DNA of 64,000 nt from Paragonimus westermani (taxonomy: Eukaryota; Platyhelminthes; Trematoda; Plagiorchiida; Troglotrematidae): positions 1 to 64,000 of the forward strand of contig QNGE01002988.1 of the NCBI GenBank assembly GCA_008508345.1, written 5' to 3'. The notes under the pieces are model-generated. The model ran no database searches, was not told the DNA's origin, and saw only the letters and a program-made list of their open reading frames with translations. Shown here piece after piece: positions 26,301 to 35,449 of this stretch. The position numbers and the translations under genes were made by a program. Numbering within the stretch: position 1 is the stretch's first letter; each line of letters starts with the position of its first letter.

Positions 26301-29300
26301 TTAACTGGGAACAAATCAATCCAGCCGCTTTAACCTTGAAATAAATGGTCAGACTAATTACTAATAGCATCAAGCTAGTGTTTTCATACCTTGCTTTTCC
26401 GTCCCCGTCCACAGCTCACTGAAGTCAGATGCAAGCTAGTGAGTCTATGATTTGACGTGAGATAATTACCGCTTCCGGCAGTAAACCTGATCTTGGGGTT
26501 GTTTTCCTTAATTGGATGGAAACGATTTTGTTTCTTTGACCTTCTGTTAGAGGCATTGCAGTAGGTATCAACTAGTCTGGTGTAGTGCAGTCAACTCTGG
26601 CATGAGAGCTTTGAGAAGTCTGCCTTACATGTCATCTTAATTTTACTTGTAACTCATTTGCTTGGCTAGATGTGTAGCAGTGTTGCTGTCATTTTTTTTG
26701 GTTAATAAGCAAATTCATCAAAGTTATTTTCTTGAAAATTTAAGCTTCGATTTTTTTAGAGGTGGGGTATCTGGGCATCAGTGAAAGTAGCTGGTTTACT
26801 GATGGCGGTGAGAATGACGCTGTTGAAAATCTATCAGGTTGCTTCGAATCACACTCCGACTAGCCACATGATAAATGGTGAACAAACTGAACACGCACAT
26901 ATACCTAAACCTCACTAACACAGTACGGCCAAAGTGCATGTGAATTAACAGAAAATATTCCATTGTCACTAATATTGAGAAAAGTGATATCATTTGTTTC
27001 CACGCTTGCTGTCGCAAACGTTTAAGATTTTCTCCAAAACCAGAATATGATCTCAACTAAGGTTGAGTATAGTTCCAAAATGAGGATTTTAATCAGCGTC
27101 ACTTGACTACTCATATGTTTAGACTGTTCTTGTAATGCACTTAACCAGAATAAGAATACCAGATGGTCTCAAAAACTCCGCGTGGGAAACCCTTGGTGTG
27201 TCCTACTTGACAACGCCGTTTTGCGTATGTAACGACCACACTGTTTATTATTCGAGAGGATAAACTGAAGAGTTTGTGATTGCGTTTGACCGCGAAGGTA
27301 TATCATGCGAACGAATATTTCTGATATTCCAAAGACGGTTGTACGACTGAATATATTTGAATTTTGTTTAAGTTTAAATACAATCTCTACGAAAGCTTTA
27401 TTAGCGACCTGCCAGCTAATTCCATCGTGACTGCTCATTTTATCGTTAAATATGACGAAACATAAATCCAATTTTGATTCAAAGCCGTTTGTGCTATTAT
27501 CAAATTGTTCTGTGTTTTCAGGGATGTTTGGACCTGCAACAATGTTGCTGTTGATCAGCCTTTTTGACTGCCGTGCCAAATACGCTGTGGTTGCTCTGTT
27601 CACGGTGGGATTACTCTTAAGCAGTGGTGTATTTGTTGGTGGATTATTAAACCCAGTTGAATTGAGTCCACAGTACGCGGGGCTAATTTTTTCAGCGGCG
27701 AATACAATGAGCTCCTTAACTGGTGTGGGTGCTCCGTTGTTGGCCAATATTTTGACACCGAATGTGAGTTCACCCAATCTATATGTAAAAGGATGATAAT
27801 CATCACACTTTGCATTGTTAAGCTGACGACATACATTCCTAATATGTTGATCATGCATCATTGAGGAACAGTCTACAATTTGGGGGACAATGTTGATTTC
27901 ATCATCTTTGAAATCACAAAATATACTTTATGTGAGTTGTCACATGTTGACTGAAAGTTGGTTTTCCATTATCACGTTACTGAGTACAATTTAACGATCA
28001 CCAGATGAACACGCAAATAGTTTTATTCACAAGTAGTTGAGGGATTGTTTGGTATGATTTAATTACTGTTGCCTGTTGAGTGCATGTTTTGTATTTAGAA
28101 ACTTGTAAGGCAGCTCATTTCAATAGAACACACTAAGCCCTTCGTAGGTTTGGTCAGTAGGGCGTGTCAAGGAGTTGGACAGTAATCCATGTTCTTCTGA
28201 GATAACCGTGTTGACCACTGCTTCGTTAACGCAACTAAGTTGACCATTCTCTGAATGTGTTTGCGTTCGGCATTACTGATCTAATGTATGTAAACGACTG
28301 GTAGGATTTTTCTGTGACTCTAACTTAGGTTGCCAGAGTACTTTGAGCAAAAATTGACATGTCCTTGTCTTCCCATTTCTATTACGGGAGATTTTTTCCG
28401 ACCTTTAAACTTGGTGACTGATTATCGTACGTTGAAACATCTAAGTTGATTTACTCGGCCATTTCTAACTGACTAATACGCATTATGCTGAGTGGAGCAA
28501 GGCAGTGACACCAGCTCGTTCTCCTGATATGAATATGTTGATGCAGCCGAGACACAGTTTGTTGGAAGGAATCCGTACAGACATGATGTAAAGATATGTG
28601 ACTTTTACTATATATGATTTGTTAGTAGTTGCTTGCCAACGCATTAAAGTAAGTTAACAATCCCGGTTCCCTTTGAACACTGTCTCTAAACGATTTTGAA
28701 CCTTTGTCAGTTTTCAAATTACCACAACTCTTTTTTCAAGAGGTTTAATATGCTTAAACCTTAGAGAATTAGCAACTAAGGGTGTGAAGATAAAGTGAGC
28801 GTTTACTGCCACAACTGAAGAAATTTGAGACAGACTCTTCTTGAAAGGGTCGGTAAGACATACTTTGGCCTGCAGCAAAAATGTAATAAAATACCCGCTT
28901 TCCAATATTCTGAAGCTTTCTTAGGTGTAATATCCAAGTTTCATATCACCATTTCAAAGACCTGTCATTCTCAATTGTGACATTGTATTTAGAAGCCTAA
29001 TATTCTAGTACAAACGGGTAATTTCTACCTAGTGCTTCGTTTCACTGAATGGCAATCATTGTTTGGTTCTTTCAGTTATAATGCGGCTAGCCCAACTGTA
29101 GTTGCTGTTGAATTTGCCCTCTATCCAACAGTAAGTACCGGTGAAAAAACTTCAGACTGAATGTGTGTAAGGCTGGCTGGTTTTGCATTTCAACTTTGCT
29201 CTTCTTATTTGCTGACTTTCAAAACTGGCTTGTGTTAATATCACTGTCAATATGAGGTTTATTTCTGCACTATCTGAGTGCTTCAAGCTCTCTACTGGGT

Positions 29301-32300
29301 AAGTGAAGAACAGTACTGTTTTATCGGAACTCAGTTAGGGACAAAATCAGGAGTGGCACGGTTCTTTCGTCTTTCCTGTGAAGGCTATGGTGAACCAGTT
29401 TTGTCGACGTCAAGTCGGTCCATCGAAAAGTTACATGGACCGATACAGTTGGTGGTTTGGGAACGAGACACAGGTTGTGGTTTTGATTTTGTGATTAAGG
29501 ACGAAAAAACAAGGCCACAGTTCTGATGAATCAGCCTTAGTACAAGCTTAAATAAACTGGTGACACTAAAACTGCTAGGAAAGTTAGTGGTAAGCTAGCT
29601 TTAGGTGTTCTCATTGACGGACACAGGTGAAGTTATGATTAAAGGCAACGGAAACCAATCGCATAATGATATTTTGAATGACGGGCACTCCAAAATAACC
29701 CAAGAATAAGGCACCTCTGCACCAACTCTTGTGCATGAACACTTGTATGCATCTCAGATGAGATCCAACTGTGAAAATTTAGGGCTTCGGCTGGGTTCGA
29801 ACCCATGATCGACACAGCATGCCTCAAGGCGACAAACGCCCTACTAGTTGAGCTAAGAGACCAACAGCGGGATCTCAAGAATTGCACATCTGAACTCTGT
29901 TACCCACCTGTCGCACTGTCTGATATGAAATCCACCAAATGATTCAAGGGATCGATCGCCCGGTAGGATTTCTCAAACAGTTCGCGTTGGAATCCATCAA
30001 TGCCACTAGTGAGCATAGAAATTGTGTCACTAATAAGCGGGATGGCTGGGTAACAGAGTCCAAATGTGAAATTTCCGAGCTCCTCCTGTGGCCACTTAGC
30101 TCGGCTGTTAGACCGCTTGTCACCTTGAGGTATGCTGTGTCTGTTACCGGTTCGCATCCATCCGAAGCCCTAAATTTTCACAGTTTGGTCTCATCTGAAA
30201 TCACAAATCTGCCACGGTACTTTTCAGTGCTTTAATTTTGCGTATCATAAAGTTATATGCTAGCTAATGGACAGTCCAGGTCCATTCAACCAAGTGTTAT
30301 TGTTATATTGCTTGAACGGTTGCTTGGATTAACAGAAACCCTACAACATACTTTGAGGAGTAAGTCATTAGTATCTTCCATGGTTTCGGATTCCCTTCTG
30401 ATGGATATTTTCTATGAATAGTTTGGATTGGTGTGAGTTTATCTCTAGTCAAAAGTGCAATATAAGTGTTATGTCTGAATGACTAAAAGGTACCAGTTTT
30501 TTGGACACAGAATACATCCATCTTGGTTTTCAGTGATTCACATACAGACGGATAGACGGTGATTTAAATCTGGTTAGTGTCTTCTCCCACAATCAATTCG
30601 TTAGTGTGTAAACTTTACGTCGATGATATTTTGATTCTTACCAATGATGATCATCTCGCTCTGGTTTCACTCACGCTCACATTACTCGTCAAAGCTTGAA
30701 TCTAACATTTGGTTGGCCTTTTTGAGTGTATTCATTGCGACACTTGCAGACGGTACGCCACAGCTCTCAGCTAATTGCAAGTCAACACATGATGGTCAGG
30801 TGTGTTTCAGTTGAGTAAAAACCCCGTTTACTCAAAGCCTTATTTCATAGAACCCGCAAACTTTCATCTCCGGTGAGCCACCTGAATGATGAGATTCCGA
30901 GAAAGCCCTTATCTGTTACATTTACTGAGGTACGTGAGAGTGCAAAAAAAAGCAACAGATCCATGGGGATAACCCTTGAAAGTAAGACGTTTCTGATATT
31001 GCCGTCTGGCAAAACATTTAATGCCAAAAAAAGTATGTGATTTACCTCCAACTTATGCGGCAGGAGAGTTTTGCTTAGTTCGAACCACTAGAAGACCAGT
31101 TCTCTATAATTATGGACGCAGTTTGTTAAAATACTGTTTCTTCCACGTTGTTTGCCAGTCCAGGTGTAGTTGCGGTGAATTATACCTAGGCAAAACAGAT
31201 AGACAACTATCATGAGTTGCGCAGTTCATCCTTATCTAGTGTAATTCACTGAAACCATAACATCTGCAAATTGGTGAAACAACCACTGGACATCCCACCT
31301 CAAGGAGTGCTAGACAATTCGTAGCAAAGGGACACCAAGTTGACGCAGTTATTTCATTCCACATACACAGTCGAAACCAAAAGTCTAGCAGTTTGCGAAG
31401 CAATCCCTGTCTGGGTCTATCAGTCCACGTTGTGTATACAAAAATTTTTGAGGGAACCTGCTGAATTGTCGTAATCTTAATTACATATTACCTGGCGTGT
31501 TTGTAAACATGTCATCTTTCCGTTTCTGCCCGTTCATGTGATGTCTGTAGCTTACATGTTTTAGGTTTGGCACTAATGAACATAGATGAAATATAGATCA
31601 AAGGTCACATAGCTGATCCCACTTGTCGAATTCTTACAGCCACATTCGTAAAAGGCATCAAAATAGAGTTCCACCTTGGTTTAGGATCGTCGAAAATAGA
31701 CATCACTTCCATAGCTGATACTGGACCTTAAAGCAAGCTTTCGCGAAACGGTCGTCTTCTTCACTTTATCAGTGACCTCTTATCAGATATAAGATATAGC
31801 GTTAGCAGAAAACAACAGCATCTTTCCTCTGATCTAATGAAATGGCCTAAGGGAACCCACCGTTTGGATTGTCGTACTAAGAAAGTGACGGTTTGTTTTC
31901 TTTATCAACTTGTAAAGAACACACTTCGTGAGTATGAAAATAAAAGCCATTCAACTCGAGCTGACCATCAAAGTGACGTCCAGCAACTCGAAAAAGACAC
32001 ATTGCGAAACGGAGTTCAAAAACTTGTTCGACTAATTTGTTAATCTCACATCTTCGCCTGAGAATGTGAGTTGGCCAAAAACCGAACTAGTTAGCGTGAG
32101 AACTGAAATCTGTGTTTCAGCGATCGTTCATACATGTGCTATCACAAGATAACTTGTAAGTGCTCCCAAGTGATTGAAAAGCAATGAATGGATTGTCATA
32201 GTGAAGTATGACAAGGGATGTGGTGCGATCGTTCCAAACAGTTTTAGCTAACTAGTCAGACCGAGCGCAGTCCTGCGGATTTCACAGTTGACACTTAACT

Positions 32301-35300
32301 GAATAATGCCTTATTAGTGGAGAAACAGATGGTGCGCGAGTTCCAAACATTACTACACGATAATGATTTGTGAGCGCAATAAAACAATCTTCAACCAGCT
32401 GGCTCGAAGACCCGACCGATGTTTCATCTTTCAAAACCCATAAACGTAAATTTATTATCTATGTATTTTTTGTGTGAACAACTCTCCACATCATTAGTTT
32501 AACGAATAGGTGATAAATAATTTTGAAACCAAAGAAAAGAAATTGGCAAAAGAGCGAATGGGACGCTCACTAACACAGAACTGTTCTTTTAATATTTATT
32601 CATTGGTCATCATTGTGGCCTCGATTGAAACAATCGATTACTTATGTGGCAACATTTTGGTACATCCACGTTTCACATGTACGTAAGTACCAATTTTCAG
32701 TGATATACTTTCTGCACATTTAGGGCCCAGCTTTAGTTCGACGATGTTGGTTTTAAATTGGTTGACAAAAAACCAACGCGAAACTTGCTTAATTCACTGC
32801 ATACTGATACTTCAATGAAAAAAAGTGAAATGGAAAACGTTAGACACAATCAGTCGGATTATTACTTACAAGTGATGAGTATCAAGTATCAGTCACAAAT
32901 TACTGTAATCGACTTGGAAACTTCCTGACCAGATTTAACTCACCTCATAACGTTTACGTGTAAATTTAAGCGGGCGATAATCTGGTATTTATTCGCGACG
33001 AGCTAGTTATCGGAAGATTCAAGGGAATTATGTTGCGGGTGTTAAACTTGTTACCCAAGTGGACCGAACAGTGAAATGCAATCGTTGTCCGCTTCGAAAA
33101 CTGTTTTACAGGGTCAGGAAAATATGCACGGTCGAAGCGGTAAAGGAAAAGTTACCACTATGGGAAAAAGTTGCCATAGTCAGTTAACTATCTTGGTGTG
33201 TCCATTAAACAGGTTCACAAAAAGGTATTACCTACAGTACAGAAGACAACAACTGTAGACTTATGTCAAAAAGCGAAGATTTAACATCAGTGTTGAAAAC
33301 GAGTCTGGAATTGGGTTCACATAAGGTCTGTGACGTTCCTTAGCTACGCCTCGGTGAACGTATCAGAATCATGTTCCTGTCACCAATGAAGATAGCGACT
33401 TTGTACCTTACATTAATCACTGCACTTATATATTTACCTGCATCTGCAGTTATGGACTGCCATTAAGAAAACGTGTTAAGAAGCAGATATCGAAATGCCT
33501 CAGCAAACCAGATAACAGCAATGTACCAATCACTCGAAGCTCGGTCGCATCGATCGCCACACACTTAACTGAGGAGAGGTACACAGTTAAAACAGGTTCA
33601 TCGTTCGTGTAATCGCAATATATAGGCGGACGAGACCAGTCAGGTTTTTCGTCATTCGTCACACGCCTCCTTGTTGTGCCCCAAAACGCTTGCTTAGGAT
33701 GTCCCAACCTAGGTAAAGGTAGCTTTAGAAAGCAACTTATACATTCAGTTGATCCTTTGGTTACTTTAAATTGCAGAGTCACTTGTCGAAATGCTTTCAC
33801 ATAATCCCATGAACTTAGTGTTATGTTTGCAGAATATAATTATCGTACAGTTGGTTTTATGCTAGAATCTATAATGTAGATTCTCCGTTATTTTTGTTCA
33901 GAACTTATTGTACTACCAGGCATCGCGTGGACCAAACAGCGCTTAAGTCAGCCACTTTAAGTTTGACCCGAGCACACTCATGTGGACAAGGGGCAAATGC
34001 CATGAAAATAACCGAAAGTCAAGTACTAGTCACAGCCACGCAGTACATCCCAATGTCAGTCAAGTAACAGATCACCTATGCGCATATCTTTACAGCTACA
34101 AATATAAAGATCCATGGAGATTTCATTACACAGTACTTTCTGACGTTGCAACAGTTGTCTGATCGGGTAGCCATTTATCATATGCTGCATTCAGTGTCGA
34201 AAAGCCAACAGCCGATGGTTAAAGCCAAATCAATGGTTACTTAGGAAACTGTTTTTAGGTTTGTCGCTAACACGATAGCAGGAGAAAGTGTGTTCTGCAA
34301 AACTTTGAATTTTCTTGCTTTTCTGTTAATTTAAACTTGCCCTACTTGAAGATAAACAGACTTTTGTATACAGTTGTGAAGACCTAATAACAGGTGGGAG
34401 GGATTAAGTCTCGCCAGCTGAACCTTCCGTTTTTTATATTCAAAAAGGCATGTGTCAAATTTCTACGTCAACTAAGTGAATGAATTTGGAACAGGCAAGG
34501 TTTTACAGATGACCAGGTTTGGAAAATGTCAGTCAAGTTAACTCTGAATTAAGTGTATGGGGCATGGGCCAAAAGTTTACTTGGATGAGTTTGTGTGAAC
34601 TATGTCATCCGATGTTCTGCTAAAGCCTGTCAACCCGTAACTGGTTCCCATGTACTGGACGAATTCCGCCGGATATGGCTGTGTAGTACTTCGGTTGTGA
34701 ATACCTGGTAGTCTATCGTTACGATGTCAAGTTTGTTGAACAAAATCGTGATCAGCTGTGTTTAAATTTCGTCCCCTGGACACAAGTGAAGAGTCAATTT
34801 TGTATTGTTTACTAGATGTTCTTATGGGCCATGTTCCAGAATGTTAGGTTTTCTGACACAGTGAACGATTGACACAGTTGATATGGTTGTGCTGAGAAAC
34901 CTATAGTTGTCTCAACTAAGCCGAAGAAATGTTACACCTGTGATTCATTCGTGAAATTCGCCGAAACCCAGGATGAACTATCGGTATTCCAACCATCGTT
35001 TGTGTTGACGTTAGTGATTGAAAACTATACAAAACAATCGGAATAAATTTTTGCTCACTATTTAATTTGCTCACGGAATGTGATGTGGATCATCCTTTGA
35101 GTTTTTTCCTAACTCAGATTATTTCCAACTTCTGCAATTTTAGGGCTCATACGAAGAATGGCGTAATGTGTTCATTGTTGGAGCAACTATCTATTTCGTG
35201 ACCGGTTTATTCTTTGTATTATTCTCCTCATCTTCACTTCAACGATGGTCTCATATCGTAACGGAACCGTGTCACAATGGTAATTTTGAACTAGTCATGG

Positions 35301-35449
35301 ATGTTGGGGGAGCGAAGAACGAAGAAAATTCCGGTGGACTGGTGCATGGTCTGAAGGACGTAAACGGACAACCTGTCGGAAATCCCATTTTTAACCCGGA
35401 GATCCAACAGGACGAGTTTAAATCACGCAAAATAGAAGTGTCTGTCTGA
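2087..35449 (+). CDS. SLC17: SLC17-family (sialin/VGLUT-like) anion transporter, nine exons, 541 aa
   Basis: This is a major facilitator superfamily transporter of the SLC17 group, which moves organic anions or phosphate across lysosomal, synaptic-vesicle or plasma membranes. Exons join 2087-2323, 9129-9371, 10067-10154, 14433-14522, 20054-20193, 24629-24775, 25283-25415, 27522-27763 and 35144-35449. Landmarks: TM1 with Arg33 (SQRMCLSVAV); a first loop with sequons at N45, N56 and N72; the family block FFWGYLIGQIPSG (100-112); MFS motif GIIAQKFGARR (112-122); TM4 Arg153; the block WALWAPPNERG (171-181); D-T-P-K-Q-H-P after TM6; LKSLPLW before TM7; LSPQYAGLIFSAANT in TM10; EEWRNVF before TM11/12; and a hydrophilic C-tail. 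Length fits the family (sialin about 495, VGLUTs about 580). TM2 has Leu where VGLUT has His, and TM7 lacks the VGLUT Arg, so it is closer to sialin/NPT types than to VGLUT. The TM4 proton-relay Glu and His are replaced. Substrate is unknown. Confidence 0.93.
2563..3140. repeat. Foldback (long inverted repeat) element, arms about 240 bp
   Basis: The left arm, about 2563-2802, is the reverse complement of about 2901-3140. Arms begin CTGCTGGCACCAAT and CCTGCTAGCACCAAT (opposite strand) and continue through matching blocks such as TTCGGGTAAGTT, GAATCTACCC/AAGATTC-type segments, AAAGGAATTGCATTAA and CGTTACCCTTGT. Identity looks high, with scattered substitutions. The roughly 98-bp centre contains further short inverted pieces built on TTAGGGATTTG and TGTGTCCCAAAT. 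There is no coding capacity, so this is a non-autonomous foldback or MITE-like element. No target duplication was recognised. Confidence 0.82.
4765..5262. repeat. Inverted repeat flanking the Penelope tail (arms about 4765-4904 and 5115-5262)
   Basis: The left arm (GAGAAGACG ... AACAATAA ... GACACTAATGGGATGGAGGTG ... ATATAGCAAATG) is the reverse complement of the sequence just after the Penelope stop codon (CATTTGCTATAT ... CATCCTATTAGTGTC ... TTATTGTTA ... CGTCTTCTC). The right arm is therefore the element's 3' untranslated end. The left arm is a second, inverted copy of that end, fused to the 5' truncation point. Arms are about 140 bp and diverged. Confidence 0.75.
4905..5093 (+). pseudogene. 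Penelope-like element, C-terminal GIY-YIG domain tail (fragment)
   Basis: The frame gives RHMLATGHRIDPELTFTII, then NPCFPRFAEAAAISRLKSA and LCEQKQLYVSLGLPW before a stop. This is the end of a Penelope-like element protein: His-rich helix, E-A-x-x-I segment, and the closing L-C-x-Q-K-x-x-x-x-x-L-x-L-P-W. It matches the second copy at 37782-38000 residue by residue in these positions. Everything upstream (RT and the GIY-YIG core) is missing, so it is a 5'-truncated relic. It lies between inverted copies of its 3' flank. Confidence 0.72.
9129..9371 (+). CDS. SLC17: SLC17-like gene, exon 2 (TM2-TM4 start)
   Basis: Encodes residues 80-160, 243 nt, phase 0 at both ends. The acceptor follows a pyrimidine-rich run and CTACCAG; the donor is a perfect GTAAGT at 9372. 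Translation starts VLSDGPFLWDSQTRG, contains the F-W-G-Y-L-I-G-Q-I-P-S-G helix and the MFS motif GIIAQKFGARR, and ends YAFRIVAGLAS. This is the most diagnostic SLC17 exon. In sialin the end reads R-I-V-E-G-L-G-E; here both Glu are missing (Ala156, Ser160). Confidence 0.95.
9372..10066 (+). other. Intron 2 of the SLC17-like gene
   Basis: 695 bp, GTAAGT to TTTTTTCCAG. No gene, RNA or repeat recognised. Confidence 0.88.
10067..10154 (+). CDS. SLC17: SLC17-like gene, exon 3 (TM4, conserved PPxER loop)
   Basis: Encodes residues 161-189 and the first base of Gly190 (88 nt, phase 0 to 1). The acceptor TTTTTTCCAG is strong and the donor is CAG|GTAGTT. Translation AAWFPSFYQIWALWAPP then NERG matches the invariant W-x-x-W-x-P-P-x-E-R block at the TM4/loop. 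The histidine of the family's FPAMHAMW is Tyr168 here. Confidence 0.94.
10155..14432 (+). other. Intron 3 of the SLC17-like gene
   Basis: 4.3 kb, GTAGTT to TTTTAAAG. Only short chance frames were seen (for example 11255-11461 and 12365-12716). A slightly GC-richer patch at about 13630-13990 contains short palindromic pieces but no identifiable element. Confidence 0.8.
14433..14522 (+). CDS. SLC17: SLC17-like gene, exon 4 (TM5)
   Basis: Completes Gly190 and runs to the first base of Gly220 (90 nt, phase 1 to 1). The acceptor is TTTTGTTTTAAAG, the donor G|GTAGGT. Translation VHIGNAITLPIAGALCQTS then IGWPLVFYFYG follows the family pattern G-x-x-x-x-x-P-L-(S/A)-G ... G-W-x-x-V-F-Y-x-Y-G. Frame and length fit sialin/VGLUT without gaps. 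Confidence 0.93.
17305..17480 (+). mobile_element. tRNA-derived SINE with decayed hammerhead
   Basis: Shares with the SINE copies near 37.5 and 38.75 kb a leader (ATTTGATAA.TTGGTC), a tRNA-like head (GTGGCGCAGCAGTTAA) and the stretch GGTGGCAAGGATATG. It then carries a 45-nt block at 17411-17455 collinear with the hammerhead of the 37.4-kb copy. It sits in intron 4 in sense orientation. 3' end and target duplication were not determined. Confidence 0.65.
17411..17455 (+). ncRNA. Decayed hammerhead ribozyme relic in SINE
   Basis: Same length and order as the hammerhead at 37449-37493: stem I, core, stem II, GAAA, short stem III, stem I. The core reads ATTATGA instead of CTGANGA, losing C3 and G5, and stem I has two mismatches. 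It should be inactive. Confidence 0.5.
20054..20193 (+). CDS. SLC17: SLC17-like gene, exon 5 (TM6 and central loop)
   Basis: Completes Gly220 and encodes residues 221-266 (140 nt, phase 1 to 0). The acceptor is CTAG, the donor AAG|GTAAGC. Translation: ASCIVYVFAWLLFIYDTPKQ, then HPMISEREKSLIISVCG and a Lys/Ser/Glu-rich stretch. It matches the family's D/E-(T/S)-P-x-x-H-P-x-I-x-x-x-E-(R/K) cytoplasmic segment after TM6. Confidence 0.93.
20194..24628 (+). other. Intron 5 of the SLC17-like gene
   Basis: 4.4 kb, GTAAGC to AATTCCAG. A 121-codon minus-strand open frame (20724-21089) has no recognisable family. Nothing else identified. Confidence 0.8.
24629..24775 (+). CDS. SLC17: SLC17-like gene, exon 6 (TM7), ends at a GC donor
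   Basis: Encodes residues 267-315 (147 nt, phase 0 to 0). Translation: PPAPVLAMLKSLPLWAFVVV then VVGYDWNSYTFLTSMPTFM and RDALRFDINE. It corresponds to the pre-TM7 LKSLPLWA block and TM7. The end is fixed by the family join FDINE to NTGLSALPYIG, which requires splicing at GAG|GCGAGT, a GC donor. Nearby GT sites either break the frame of exon 7 or add residues the family lacks. Confidence 0.92.
24776..24781 (+). promoter_or_regulatory. GC splice donor of intron 6 (GAG|GCGAGT)
   Basis: The exon 6/7 join demanded by protein alignment places the donor at GCGAGT, matching the GT consensus except for C at +2. Intron 6 is only 507 bp and ends AATTACAG. GC-AG introns are a known minor class in animals, normally with a good flanking consensus as here (AG before the cut, G at +5, T at +6). 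Confidence 0.85.
24776..25282 (+). other. Intron 6 of the SLC17-like gene (GC-AG)
   Basis: 507 bp, GCGAGT to ATTACAG; the shortest intron of the gene. No internal feature seen. Confidence 0.85.
25283..25415 (+). CDS. SLC17: SLC17-like gene, exon 7 (TM8)
   Basis: Encodes residues 316-359 plus the first base of Gly360 (133 nt, phase 0 to 1). The acceptor is AATTACAG, the donor G|GTGAGA. Translation: NTGLSALPYIGLWCGQFISG then WLSDWILSRNFFSVTVVRKL and MTAVG, matching the family L-S-(S/A)-x-P-Y/H and the V-R-K/R loop after TM8. Confidence 0.93.
25416..27521 (+). other. Intron 7 of the SLC17-like gene
   Basis: 2.1 kb, GTGAGA to TTTTCAG. Short unassigned frames only. A small hairpin ACCAGACGTTGATGTCTGGT lies at about 26259-26278. 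Confidence 0.83.
27522..27763 (+). CDS. SLC17: SLC17-like gene, exon 8 (TM9-TM10)
   Basis: Completes Gly360 and encodes residues 361-440 (242 nt, phase 1 to 0). The acceptor is CTGTGTTTTCAG, the donor AAT|GTGAGT. Translation begins GMFGPATMLLLISLFDCRAK and contains GGLLNPVELSPQYAGLIF, SAANTMSSLTGVGAPLLA and NILTPN. It matches the family block N-x-x-(D/E)-(I/L)-(A/S)-P-x-Y-A-G-x-(I/L) and the following TM10 segment. A 230-codon open frame on the other strand here is a shadow of this exon. Confidence 0.95.
29748..29880 (-). mobile_element. tRNA-derived SINE, minus copy of an inverted pair
   Basis: Read on the minus strand it has a Pol III box A (TTAGCTCAACTAGTAGGGCG, 29837-29856) and a perfect box B (GGGTTCGAACCC, 29793-29804) at tRNA spacing. 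It continues into a non-tRNA body AGCCGAAGCCCTAAATTTTC and CAGTTGGATCTCATCTGA. It is not a functional tRNA: acceptor and anticodon arms do not close. It belongs to a different family from the hammerhead SINE. Confidence 0.7.
30060..30212 (+). mobile_element. tRNA-derived SINE, plus copy of an inverted pair
   Basis: Same family as 29748-29880 in the opposite orientation: box A TTAGCTCGGCTGTTAGACCG (30096-30115), box B GGTTCGCATCC (about 30149-30159), then CCGAAGCCCTAAATTTTCAC and GTTTGGTCTCATCTGA. Box B is more diverged than in its partner. The homology of the two arms extends upstream of the tRNA head, through the shared GGGTAACAGAGT. Confidence 0.68.
30600..31430 (+). mobile_element. Broken Penelope-like element (RT catalytic box to GIY-YIG tail)
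   Basis: KLYVDDILIL at 30610-30639 is a reverse-transcriptase motif C (YxDD). About 170 codons later the frame at 31144-31214 reads HVVCQSRCSCGELYLGKTD then RQLS, the C-S-C-G-x-x-Y-(I/L)-G-(R/K)-T core of the flatworm Penelope GIY-YIG domain. Relics of the tail follow at about 31285-31420 (TSRSARQFVAKGHQVDAV, SRNQKSSSLRS). Multiple stops and frameshifts show it is dead. It is sense-oriented in intron 8. The 3' end is not placed. Confidence 0.62.
35144..35449 (+). CDS. SLC17: SLC17-like gene, exon 9 (TM11-12, C-tail, stop)
   Basis: Encodes residues 441-541 and the TGA stop at 35447-35449. The acceptor is CTGCAATTTTAG. It starts GSYEEWRNVFIVGA, the family's E-E-W-x-x-V-F block, then a hydrophobic helix ending FSSSSLQRW, the position of sialin/VGLUT F-A-x-G-E-x-Q-x-W. 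The remaining tail, about 60 residues, is hydrophilic with clusters of Glu, Asp and Asn and no recognised domain. No clear AATAAA follows; ATAAAATAA at about 35508 is the nearest candidate. Confidence 0.94.
   Translation, partial: GSYEEWRNVFIVGATIYFVTGLFFVLFSSSSLQRWSHIVTEPCHNGNFELVMDVGGAKNEENSGGLVHGLKDVNGQPVGNPIFNPEIQQDEFKSRKIEVSV

Larger units (their letters stand above)
27764..35143 (+). other. Intron 8 of the SLC17-like gene
   Basis: 7.4 kb, GTGAGT to AATTTTAG, the longest intron. It contains an inverted SINE pair (29748-30212) and a broken Penelope-like element (about 30600-31430). The stretch 31740-32045 has a 68-codon unassigned plus frame that may be further element code. 32046-35143 shows only short frames, the longest a 116-codon minus frame at 33450-33800 with no recognised family. 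Confidence 0.78.

Noticed and set aside
27169..27861. 230-codon minus-strand open frame, the longest in the window
   Set aside because: It is antisense to exon 8 of the SLC17-like gene; the plus frame has clear family motifs and good splice sites, the minus frame has none.
29793..29856. tRNA gene on the minus strand (perfect box B, good box A)
   Set aside because: Acceptor and anticodon stems do not fold, and a second diverged copy with the same non-tRNA tail exists nearby, so it is a SINE head.
31700..31755. CTGATA ... GCGAAACGGTCGTC, resembling a hammerhead ribozyme downstream of the Penelope relic
   Set aside because: The GAAAC-NNNN-GUC half fits, but the CUGANGA core is broken and no stem I can be paired; at best a relic.
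33450..33800. 116-codon minus-strand open frame in intron 8
   Set aside because: Peptide not assignable to any family; could be old transposon code, but the sequence gives no positive evidence.
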